DNA from: Leifsonia shinshuensis
Lineage (GTDB): Bacteria > Actinomycetota > Actinomycetes > Actinomycetales > Microbacteriaceae
Direction of reading: 5' to 3'
Assembly (NCBI RefSeq): GCF_013410375.1
Contig: NZ_JACCFL010000001.1
Location: 186,001 to 250,000 of the forward strand
Length of the DNA: 64,000 nt
Shown here: piece after piece, positions 33,813 to 41,208 of the stretch
Position numbering within the stretch: position 1 is the stretch's first letter
How the letters are laid out: each line of letters begins with the position of its first letter
Program-made: the position numbers and the translations under genes
Notes under the pieces: model-generated
What the model saw: the letters and a program-made list of their open reading frames with translations, nothing else
Told to the model about the DNA's origin: nothing
Database searches by the model: none

Positions 33813-35522
33813 CTACCCTTCCAGGTCGTCGGTCAGTGCCTTCCAGCGTAGCCCCCTGGCCCGCTCGGCCACCCGGCGCGCGTCCGGGATGACGGAGGCG
33901 AGCCCGGTGCCGGTCAGCCAGGAGCCGGTCACCTCGAGTCCTTCGACGCCCTCTGCTCCGTCGCGGACGCGCGCGATGCGCTCCCGCTGCCCCACTGTGG
34001 CATAGGGGAGGGCGTTCGTCCAGGGGGTCCGGGCGAAGGCGGCGACATCGGATGCCGTGAGCGGAATATTCAGCAGCGCAGCCGCGTCCGCGACCGCCTG
34101 ATCGCGGAGCGCGGTGTCGCCGAGGGCGAGCGTGTCGGCCGGGCGGCCGGCGCGTCCGTACGACAGCCGGACCACGTGGCGTCCGGGCCCCGCCGCCTCG
34201 GCGACCCACGCCCACTTGGCGCTGGAGTGGGTCATCGCCTTGGCGGCGACGCCGGAGTCCGGGCCGTCGGCGACGAGCACGCCGGTGCCGCGCGGGGCCG
34301 CGCCGACGCGGTCGTCGGTGAGGACCAGGGTGACCAGCTCGACGCTGGAGGCCGCAGGCCAGTCGAGGGCGCCGAGGTCGGCGAGGGCGGCGTCCATGCC
34401 CGGGAGCAGGGCGAGAGCGGCGTCGGCGGGCGACGTCACAACGACCACGTCGGCGTCCAGGGCGGCGCCGTCGGCGAGGGTCACGGTCCAGCGGGCCGGA
34501 CGCGCGTCGGCGGGGTCGGCGGGGTCGGCGGGGTCGGCGGGGTCGGCGTTCGGGCGCGCGTCGAGGCCGCCGTCCTCCGGGACGAGCCCGTCGAGCGCGA
34601 GGTCGCCGGCGGCCTCGACCAGGGCGTCCTCCACGGCCGCCGCCGCGACCTCCTCGGGGTCCGGCGCGACCCAGGGGGTCACCGAGACGACCGCTGCGTC
34701 CGTGCGGATCGTGCCGCCGCGGGCCGCGATGTCTCCGGCGAGCGCCTCCGGCAGCCGCCACATGCCGCCGCGGATGCCCTGCACCGCGCTGCCGGCCTTC
34801 GCCTTCGAACGCAGCTCCCCCACCGCGCCGGAGAGGGAGCCGAGCCGGGTCAGCGCGGCGTTCAGTCCGGGGGCGACCACGTCGACGTCCAGGTCGTCGG
34901 GGTTCGCGGAGTAGACGCCGGTGACGACAGGCGAGACGAGCTCGTCGAGGACCTTGGCGCCCATGCGCTTGCGGACCAGCGTGCCGAGCCGGCGCTCCTG
35001 GCCGATCTTGAGGACGGGGATGAGCCGGTCGAGGTAGGCGCGCACGGCGCCGCCCCAGCCGATGGCGGCGACGACATCGGTGGCCAGGGGCGAGCTCGGG
35101 ATGCCGAGCAGCCCGGCTTTCGGGAGCGGAACGGTGCGCGTGCCGTTGCGGACCCACGCGCCCGCGGGGTTCGGCTCCACGATGTCGTCGCCGAGACCCA
35201 GTTCGTTCAGGAGGGCGGCGACGTGGCCGCCGCGCGTCGCGTAGCTCTCGGCACCGGCGTCCACGGTGATCCCGCCGAGCTCCAGCGGCGCCACGGATCC
35301 GCCGACCCGGCCGGAGGCCTCCAGCAGGGTCACCTCGAAGCCGGGCCGGGCGCACTCCCGGGCGACGACCAGTCCGGAGACTCCGCCGCCGATGACGACG
35401 ATCCGGGTCGGCGGCGCCTCCACGGCGTGGCGGATGCCCTCGGCGAGGGCGTCGTGGTCGAGGCCGTCGTGGTCGAGGCCATCGTGGTCGAGGCCGTCGC
35501 GATCGAGCGGTCCGGAGATCAT
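33813..35522 (-). CDS. hemG: Coproporphyrinogen III/protoporphyrinogen oxidase (HemY/CgoX type)
   Basis: FAD enzyme that oxidises coproporphyrinogen III to coproporphyrin III in this pathway. The FAD motif is IVVIGGGVSGLVVARECA (about 42-60), followed by LLEASGRVGGSV; the C-terminal flavin site includes LEVTGSWLTGTGLASVIPDA (about 530). At 569 residues it is longer than the usual 450-480: a tandem DHDGL repeat adds about 30 N-terminal residues and a central insert near 310-355 carries ADPADPADP repeats. ATG 35522 overlaps the hemE stop. Confidence 0.92.
   Translation of the reverse strand: MISGPLDRDGLDHDGLDHDGLDHDALAEGIRHAVEAPPTRIVVIGGGVSGLVVARECARPGFEVTLLEASGRVGGSVAPLELGGITVDAGAESYATRGGHVAALLNELGLGDDIVEPNPAGAWVRNGTRTVPLPKAGLLGIPSSPLATDVVAAIGWGGAVRAYLDRLIPVLKIGQERRLGTLVRKRMGAKVLDELVSPVVTGVYSANPDDLDVDVVAPGLNAALTRLGSLSGAVGELRSKAKAGSAVQGIRGGMWRLPEALAGDIAARGGTIRTDAAVVSVTPWVAPDPEEVAAAAVEDALVEAAGDLALDGLVPEDGGLDARPNADPADPADPADPADARPARWTVTLADGAALDADVVVVTSPADAALALLPGMDAALADLGALDWPAASSVELVTLVLTDDRVGAAPRGTGVLVADGPDSGVAAKAMTHSSAKWAWVAEAAGPGRHVVRLSYGRAGRPADTLALGDTALRDQAVADAAALLNIPLTASDVAAFARTPWTNALPYATVGQRERIARVRDGAEGVEGLEVTGSWLTGTGLASVIPDARRVAERARGLRWKALTDDLEG
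34508..34547. repeat. 9-bp tandem repeat inside hemG (ADP repeats)
   Basis: About four copies of a 9-bp GGCGGGGTC-type unit encode an Ala-Asp-Pro run in a domain-internal loop. Confidence 0.8.
35451..35510. repeat. 15-bp tandem repeat at the hemG 5' end
   Basis: Three near-identical copies (35451-35465, 35466-35480, 35481-35495) of GTCGTGGTCGAGGCC plus a decayed fourth, encoding GLDHD repeats before the FAD domain. Confidence 0.85.
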
Positions 35523-36667
35523 GCCCGCCATCCGTGGACGAGCTCCACCACGCGCGTCAGCACCGTCGGATCGGTCTCGGGCGGGACGCCGTGACCGAGG
35601 TTGAGGACGTGGGCCGGCGCCTCCCGGCCGCGCTCCAGGACGTCGACGACGTGCGCCGAGAGCACCTCCCAGGGCGCGTCGAGCATCGCCGGGTCGACGT
35701 TGCCCTGCACCGGCACGACGTGGCCGAGCCGGCGCGCGGCCTCGTCCAGGGGCGTGCGGTAGTCCACGCCGACGGTGTCGGCTCCCACCTCGTGCATCGC
35801 CTTGAGCAACTCGCCGGTTCCGACGCCGAAGTGCACGATCGGGACGTTGCGCACCAGCGGCTCGAGGTCGCCGATCGCGTCGGCGTCGGCCGCCGGGGGC
35901 CGTGGCACCTCGTAGGTGAGGTCGCGCACGTGCGAGAGCGCCCGGGCGGACGCGGGCGCGACGTGCTCGACATAGTCGTGCAGCGACAGCGAGCCCGCCC
36001 AGGAGTCGAACAGCTGCGCGGCGCTCGCGCCGGCCAGCAGCTGCGCCCGCAGGAAGGCGCCGGTGACGTCGGCGCTCCACGCCATCAGTCGCGCCCAGGT
36101 CTCCGGGTCGGCGTGCATGAGCGTGCGGGCGCGGATGTGGTCCTTCGAGGGGCCGCCCTCCACGAGGTACGCCGCGAGCGTGAAGGGCGCGCCGGCGAAA
36201 CCGATCAGCGGGGTGTCGCCGAGCTCCGCCGTCGTCAGCCGGACCGCCTCGGCGATCGGGGCGAAGGTCTCGGCGCCGAGGGAGGCCGGGTCGACCTCCT
36301 CGAGGCGCGCCACGTCGGCGGCGGTGCGCACGGGCTGCTCGAAGACCGGGCCCTTGCCGGGCTGGATCTCGACCGCGACGCCCGCGAGCTTGAGCGGCAC
36401 GACGATGTCGCTGAAGAAGATGCCCGCGTCCACACCGTGCCTGCGCACCGGCTGCAGGGTCATCTCGCTCGCCATCGCGGGGTCGAGGCAGGCGTCGAGC
36501 ATGCGCGTCCCGACCCGCAGCTCGCGGTACTCGGGGAGCGAGCGCCCGGCCTGGCGCATGAACCAGACGGGGACGGTCTCCTGGCGTTCGCCCTGGTAGG
36601 AGCGGACCAGGCGGCTGTCCGCGGTGCGGCCGGCGGAGAGCGGGTGGGACGGGTCGAGGGAGGTCAC
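35519..36667 (-). CDS. hemE: Uroporphyrinogen decarboxylase
   Basis: Decarboxylates uroporphyrinogen III to coproporphyrinogen III, the branch substrate of the coproporphyrin route. The 382-residue TIM barrel has [16 protein letters not shown] (about 33) with the conserved arginines, [14 protein letters not shown] (about 85), [17 protein letters not shown] (about 155) and [12 protein letters not shown] (about 350). First gene of the hemEG transcript, with GTG start at 36667. Confidence 0.95.
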   Translation of the reverse strand: MTSLDPSHPLSAGRTADSRLVRSYQGERQETVPVWFMRQAGRSLPEYRELRVGTRMLDACLDPAMASEMTLQPVRRHGVDAGIFFSDIVVPLKLAGVAVEIQPGKGPVFEQPVRTAADVARLEEVDPASLGAETFAPIAEAVRLTTAELGDTPLIGFAGAPFTLAAYLVEGGPSKDHIRARTLMHADPETWARLMAWSADVTGAFLRAQLLAGASAAQLFDSWAGSLSLHDYVEHVAPASARALSHVRDLTYEVPRPPAADADAIGDLEPLVRNVPIVHFGVGTGELLKAMHEVGADTVGVDYRTPLDEAARRLGHVVPVQGNVDPAMLDAPWEVLSAHVVDVLERGREAPAHVLNLGHGVPPETDPTVLTRVVELVHGWRA

Positions 36668-36673
36668 TCGTCG

Positions 36674-36679
36674 ATTCTG
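36674..36679 (-). promoter_or_regulatory. -10-like element of hemE
   Basis: CAGAAT on the minus strand, 6 nt before the GTG at 36667. Confidence 0.45.
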
Positions 36680-36767
36680 CCAGGGCCCAATCTGCCAATC
36701 CCCCGGGAATCCTGTCGAACAGGCTCAGGACGGGGTATCCCGATTCGAGTCTCGACGGCGCCGAGCG

Positions 36768-36773
36768 TATCCT
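36768..36773 (+). promoter_or_regulatory. -10 element of hemA
   Basis: TATCCT, 7 nt before the GTG at 36781. Confidence 0.55.
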
Positions 36774-36780
36774 TTCACCC

Positions 36781-38082
36781 GTGCTTCTCTGCTTCTCGTC
36801 GAGCCACCGCACTGCGGAGTTCGACCTCCTCGAACGGCTCGAGCGCCATGCGCCGGCCGTCACCGCGGCACTCGCGGAGCAGCACGGGATCGTCGCCGGA
36901 TCGGTCGTCCTCGCGACCTGCAACCGCTTCGAGGCCTACCTCGACGTGGACGCGCAGCGCCTCGCCGGGGCCGCGACCGCGGACCACGTGATCGAGACCG
37001 TCGCCGCCGCAAGCGGCATCGACGCCGACGTGCTGCGCTCCTCCAGCGCCGTCTACAGCGACGACGCCGTCGCCGAGCACCTCTTCTCCGTCTCCAGCGG
37101 CCTCGAGTCCGTCGTCGTCGGCGAAGGCGAGATCGCCGGGCAGGTGCGCCGCGCGCTGCAGGCGGCCCGCACCTCCGGCACCGTGACCGGGAACCTGGAG
37201 CGCGTCTTCCAGGTCGCGTCGCGCACCTCCCGCGGCGTCAAGAACCAGACCGGCATCATGACCGCCGGCCGCTCGATGGTCCGCCTCGCGCTCGAACTGG
37301 CCGAGAGCCGGATCACGGACTGGGCCGCTGTGCGCGTCCTGCTGGTCGGGACCGGCAAGTACGCCGGGGCCAGCCTGGCGGCGCTGCGCGAGCGCGGCGT
37401 GGTCGACGTGCAGGTGTTCTCGCCGACCGGGCGCGCCGCGAAGTTCGCGCTGTCGCACGATGTCGTCCCCGTCGAGTCCGACGACCTCCTGGAGGCGCTC
37501 GGCGCCGCGGACCTGGTCGTCACCTGCTCGGCCGTGACGGACCACGTGATCACCCGCACCCTGCTGGCGGACGCGATCGCCGCACCGGACGCCGCCGAAC
37601 GCCGCCTCGTGATCGACCTCGGCCTCCCGCGCAACGTCGACCCCGCGGTCGCCGAGCTGCGCGGCGTCGAACTGCTCGACCTGGAGACCATCAGCATCCA
37701 CGCCCCGGTGGAGGAGCTGAATGCCGCAGCCGACGCCCGTGAGCTCGTCGGCGCGGCCGCCGCCGAGTTCGCCGCGCAGAGCGCCGAGCAGGCCATCACC
37801 CCGGCACTGGTCGCCCTCCGCACGCACGTGTTCGGCGTCCTCGACGCGGAGATCGCACGGGCCCGCTCGCGCGGCGACTCGTCCGAGCAGACCGAGGCCG
37901 CCCTGCGCCACCTCGCCGGCGTGCTCCTGCACACCCCGTCGGTGCGCGCCCGCGAACTCGCCAGGAACGGCGACGCCCAGGCGTTCGTCGACGCCGCAGC
38001 CGCCCTGTTCGGCGTCGAGGTCGAGGAGCCCCCGCGCGCTGCCGGCCTCCGCGCCGTCGACGACGAGACCGCCGCCTCCTGA
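36781..38082 (+). CDS. hemA: Glutamyl-tRNA reductase
   Basis: NADPH-dependent reduction of glutamyl-tRNA(Glu) to glutamate-1-semialdehyde, the committed step of haem synthesis. The 433 residues have the catalytic cysteine in [12 protein letters not shown] (about 46), [15 protein letters not shown] (about 113) and a Rossmann domain starting [14 protein letters not shown] (about 187). The N-terminus begins directly with [17 protein letters not shown], lacking a longer leader. Divergent from hemE with 113 bp between, so this is the promoter region of both arms of the haem cluster. Confidence 0.94.
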   Translation: MLLCFSSSHRTAEFDLLERLERHAPAVTAALAEQHGIVAGSVVLATCNRFEAYLDVDAQRLAGAATADHVIETVAAASGIDADVLRSSSAVYSDDAVAEHLFSVSSGLESVVVGEGEIAGQVRRALQAARTSGTVTGNLERVFQVASRTSRGVKNQTGIMTAGRSMVRLALELAESRITDWAAVRVLLVGTGKYAGASLAALRERGVVDVQVFSPTGRAAKFALSHDVVPVESDDLLEALGAADLVVTCSAVTDHVITRTLLADAIAAPDAAERRLVIDLGLPRNVDPAVAELRGVELLDLETISIHAPVEELNAAADARELVGAAAAEFAAQSAEQAITPALVALRTHVFGVLDAEIARARSRGDSSEQTEAALRHLAGVLLHTPSVRARELARNGDAQAFVDAAAALFGVEVEEPPRAAGLRAVDDETAAS

Positions 38083-38116
38083 CGTCCGTCCAGGAGCACC
38101 CACCAGAGGAGGACAC

Positions 38117-38740
38117 GTGAGCGACGAGGCCACGATCACCGCCACCGAGCCGCACGCCGCCACCGGCCTGCCCTACGCGGCGGAGGAGCTCCGCACCGAG
38201 CGACTGCTGCTCCGCCCGCTCAACAGCGGCGACCTGGAGAACGCGCACGAGTTCGAGCGGCTGAAGGACGTGGCCCGCTACCTCTACTGGGAGGTGCACG
38301 ACCACGACGAGTCGGCCGAGCACCTGCGCAAGCGCATCGCGATGAACCGCCTCGCGGCCGACGGCGACGGCATCGTCTACGCGGTCGAGCTGCCGGACCC
38401 CGAGGGCGGGCACAGCCGGGTGATCGGCCACGTGAGCCTCTTCCTCAAGAAGGCGGAGTGGGCGAAGTTCGAGATGGGCTGGGTGTTCCACCCGGCCGTC
38501 CACGGCCGCGGCTACGCCACCGAAGCGACCACCCGCCTTCTGGAGCTCTGCTTCGAAACCCTCGGCGGCCACCGCGTCTTCGCCCAGCTCGACGCCCGCA
38601 ACGAGGCGTCGGCGCGGCTCTGCGGCATCATCGGGATGACGCAGGAGGCGCTGCTGCGCGGGAGCGAGATCTACAAGGGCGAGTGGTCGGACACCGCGGT
38701 GTTCGCGATCCTGGAGGACGACTTCCGCGCGGGCCGGTGA
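38117..38740 (+). CDS. GNAT family N-acetyltransferase (RimJ/RimL-like)
   Basis: Acetyl-CoA-dependent acetyltransferase of 207 residues. TERLLLRPL (about 27) starts the GNAT fold; the acetyl-CoA loop lies in HPAVHGRGYATEATTRLLEL (about 130) and ARNEASARLCGIIGM follows. Resembles the RimJ/RimL group that modifies proteins or small amines; substrate unknown. GTG at 38117 with AGAGGAGGA just upstream, so it is leadered and perhaps read through from hemA. Confidence 0.87.
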   Translation: MSDEATITATEPHAATGLPYAAEELRTERLLLRPLNSGDLENAHEFERLKDVARYLYWEVHDHDESAEHLRKRIAMNRLAADGDGIVYAVELPDPEGGHSRVIGHVSLFLKKAEWAKFEMGWVFHPAVHGRGYATEATTRLLELCFETLGGHRVFAQLDARNEASARLCGIIGMTQEALLRGSEIYKGEWSDTAVFAILEDDFRAGR

Positions 38741-38768
38741 GGTCGGCGGCATCTGAAATCATAGATGC

Positions 38769-39545
38769 GTGCACCTCTGCTATGTCGATGATTCGGGCGA
38801 CCCTTCACGCGGGAAGCTGCTGACCGCGTTACTGATCCGGGATGTCGATTGGTCCCACGTCCTCGATGCGTGGCTGACCGGACGCGAAGAGCTGCATCGA
38901 CTCTTCGGGGTCCACAAGCGCCGGGAGCTCCACGCGAACAAGTTGTTCAAGGGGCGCGGACAGTTCTGCGACAGCCCGGAGCAGGAGGCCGCGTTCACCG
39001 GCAGCTCCCGTGCCACGGCCGCCCGTATCGCTCTGAGCCACCTGAGCAAGCGGAGTTCATTCGAGCTGGTCACCGTCGGGGCCGCTGAGCGATCACCGCA
39101 CGTGATGTACGCGAGATTCATCGCCTGGCTGGAGGACTGGGCGGCGCTCCGCGACACCCGGGTGATGATCTTCTACGACGGACAGCACGGCCTCGACGAG
39201 ACCGGTACGCTCGACGCGAAGGAACGACACGAGCTCTGGGAGCGTGCACTACGCGCATCGGGTCCGTATCGCGACGTCCATCGGTCTCTGGAGTTGTCCA
39301 CACGACGGATCGTGGAGGACGTCGTCATGCAGGACAGTCGGTACAGCCAGCTCATCCAAGCCGCGGACTTGATCGCCTATGGCGCGTACCACAAGCACCG
39401 TCAAACGAATCCAGATGTCTGGGGCGGCTCGTTTCAACCGTCGCACGCTGCGATCGCGGCGTACATGCAGACCTCGGCCCATTGGCCGGCCGACAGCGAC
39501 GACGGCGTGCACTGGCTCAGCCCAACGCAAGAACCCCCGGCCTGA
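38769..39545 (+). CDS. DUF3800 domain-containing protein
   Basis: A 258-residue protein with the DUF3800 N-terminal motif LCYVDDSGDPS (about 3-13) and a later acidic motif MIFYDGQHG (about 137); a C-terminal DxxADLIAYG-like stretch (LIQAADLIAYGAYH) is also typical. The RNase H-like fold suggests nuclease activity, but this is unproven. Codon use is visibly less GC-biased than the neighbours, suggesting acquisition. Found in some defence-associated contexts elsewhere; no other defence gene is adjacent here. Confidence 0.85.
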   Translation: MHLCYVDDSGDPSRGKLLTALLIRDVDWSHVLDAWLTGREELHRLFGVHKRRELHANKLFKGRGQFCDSPEQEAAFTGSSRATAARIALSHLSKRSSFELVTVGAAERSPHVMYARFIAWLEDWAALRDTRVMIFYDGQHGLDETGTLDAKERHELWERALRASGPYRDVHRSLELSTRRIVEDVVMQDSRYSQLIQAADLIAYGAYHKHRQTNPDVWGGSFQPSHAAIAAYMQTSAHWPADSDDGVHWLSPTQEPPA

Positions 39546-39554
39546 GCCAGGGGT
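39533..39554 (+). terminator. Stem-loop at the DUF3800 stop codon
   Basis: ACCCCCGGC / GCCAGGGGT, 9-bp arms with one mismatch and a 4-nt loop overlapping the stop. No U-tract, so termination is uncertain. Confidence 0.35.
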
Positions 39555-39674
39555 CCGCGGATCGCAATACCCCGCGAGCAGTTCATAAGCCTGCATGGAG
39601 TTTTGCGTTCGCAAGTCTACTACAAGGTAGAGTCAGCCGCCTCGGCGAGCCAAACGCCGGCGGCGCATCCTCAG

Positions 39675-39680
39675 TAGGAT
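39675..39680 (+). promoter_or_regulatory. -10 element of glyS
   Basis: TAGGAT, about 42 nt before the ATG at 39723. Here a 5' leader with GGGAG (39713-39717) is predicted, unlike most genes in the window. The 177 bp from 39546 hold no other recognisable gene. Confidence 0.45.
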
Positions 39681-39722
39681 GGACGGGTCCCCCACCACCC
39701 CGGCACCGAACAGGGAGCACCC

Positions 39723-41111
39723 ATGGCCGCACCGTCGAGACTGGAATCCGTCATCACGCTGGCGCAGCACCGCGGATTCGTGTTCCCCTCCGGGGAGATC
39801 TACGGCGGCACGCGCTCGGCGTGGGACTACGGTCCCCTCGGCGTCGAGCTCAAGGAGAACATCAAGCGCGAGTGGTGGAACGCGTTCGTGCGCGGCCGCG
39901 GCGACATGGTCGGCCTCGACTCCGCGATCATCCTGCCCACGGCGGTGTGGGAGGCCTCCGGTCACGTGCAGGTCTTCAGCGACCCGCTGACCGAGTCGCT
40001 CATCACCCACAAGCGCTACCGGGCCGACCACCTGTTCGAGGCGTACGAGGCCGAGCACGGCCACCCGCCGGCGAACGGCCTCGACGACATCGCCGACCCC
40101 GACCACCCGGACAAGGTCGGCCAGTGGACGCCGATCCGGCAGTTCTCCGGCCTGATGAAGACCTTCCTCGGCGTCGTGGACGACGAGTCCGGCCTGCACT
40201 ACATGCGCCCGGAGACCGCGCAGGGCATCTTCACCGACTTCGCGCACGTGCTGCAGGCCGCGCGCAAGAAGCCGCCGTTCGGCATCGGCCAGATCGGCAA
40301 GGCGTTCCGCAACGAGATCACGCCGGGCAACTTCATCTTCCGCACCCGCGAGTTCGAGCAGATGGAGATCGAGTACTTCGTCGAGCCCGGCACCGACGAG
40401 GAGTGGTTCCAGACCTGGATCGACCTCTGCTGGGACTGGTTCGTCGACCTCGGCATCGACCCGTCCCATATCCGCCGTTTCGAGCACCCGAAGGACGCGC
40501 TGGCGCACTACTCGAAGCGCACCATCGACATCGAGTACAAGTTCGACTTCGTGGGCAGTGAGTGGGGCGAGCTGATGGGCGTCGCCAACCGCACCGACTA
40601 CGACCTGCGGACCCACATCGAGCACTCCGGCAAAGACCTGAGCTACTTCGACCAGAACAAGAACGAGCGCTACGTGCCGTACGTGATCGAGCCGTCGTTC
40701 GGCCTCACCCGCGCGCTGATGGCGTTCCTGGTCGACGCGTACGACGAGGAGGAGGTGCCGAACGCCAAGGGCGGCACCGACAAGCGCACCGTGCTGCACC
40801 TCGACCCGCGCCTCGCGCCGGTGAAGGTGGCCGTGCTGCCGCTGTCCCGCAACGAGGCCCTGTCGCCGCTCGCCCGCTCGCTGGCGGACCGGCTCCGCAA
40901 GCGCCGCAACGTCGACTTCGACGACTCCGGCGCGATCGGTCGCCGCTACCGCCGCCAGGACGAGATCGGCACGCCGCTCGCGGTGACCGTCGACTTCGAC
41001 TCGCTCGAGGACGACGCCGTGACGGTCCGCGACCGCGACACCATGAAGCAGGAGCGCATCCCGCTCGAGGGCCTCGACCGCTACCTCGCGGAGCGCCTGC
41101 GCGAGATCTGA
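39723..41111 (+). CDS. glyS: Glycine--tRNA ligase (dimeric type)
   Basis: Class II synthetase that charges tRNA(Gly). The 462-residue single-chain (alpha2) form has [18 protein letters not shown] (about 23), motif 2 in [25 protein letters not shown] (about 195-220) and a C-terminal anticodon-binding domain starting near [16 protein letters not shown] (about 360). All expected core parts are present. Standalone gene with a leadered promoter. Confidence 0.95.
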   Translation: MAAPSRLESVITLAQHRGFVFPSGEIYGGTRSAWDYGPLGVELKENIKREWWNAFVRGRGDMVGLDSAIILPTAVWEASGHVQVFSDPLTESLITHKRYRADHLFEAYEAEHGHPPANGLDDIADPDHPDKVGQWTPIRQFSGLMKTFLGVVDDESGLHYMRPETAQGIFTDFAHVLQAARKKPPFGIGQIGKAFRNEITPGNFIFRTREFEQMEIEYFVEPGTDEEWFQTWIDLCWDWFVDLGIDPSHIRRFEHPKDALAHYSKRTIDIEYKFDFVGSEWGELMGVANRTDYDLRTHIEHSGKDLSYFDQNKNERYVPYVIEPSFGLTRALMAFLVDAYDEEEVPNAKGGTDKRTVLHLDPRLAPVKVAVLPLSRNEALSPLARSLADRLRKRRNVDFDDSGAIGRRYRRQDEIGTPLAVTVDFDSLEDDAVTVRDRDTMKQERIPLEGLDRYLAERLREI

Positions 41112-41178
41112 CCCTCCGCGAACACGCCAGCCGCCCTCCGGACCGCACATTCTGCCTCCGCGGACGGATGACGACCGC

Positions 41179-41184
41179 TAGGGT
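41179..41184 (+). promoter_or_regulatory. -10 element of the MprF-like gene
   Basis: TAGGGT, 24 nt before the ATG at 41209, with GGAG at 41200-41203: a short-leader transcript. Confidence 0.45.
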
Positions 41185-41208
41185 GGGGGCCACCGCGACG
41201 GAGACACG

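Noticed and set aside
33813-36923. Minus-strand frame of over 1,000 codons covering hemG and hemE as a fusion
   Set aside because: hemE is read in a different frame and overlaps hemG by only 4 nt; the extension is not protein-like. There is no fusion.
38769-39545. Insertion-sequence transposase
   Set aside because: The protein matches DUF3800, and no terminal inverted repeats or target duplications flank it.
39546-39722. tRNA or T-box leader before glyS
   Set aside because: No cloverleaf or T-box consensus was found; only a -10 and an SD are supported.
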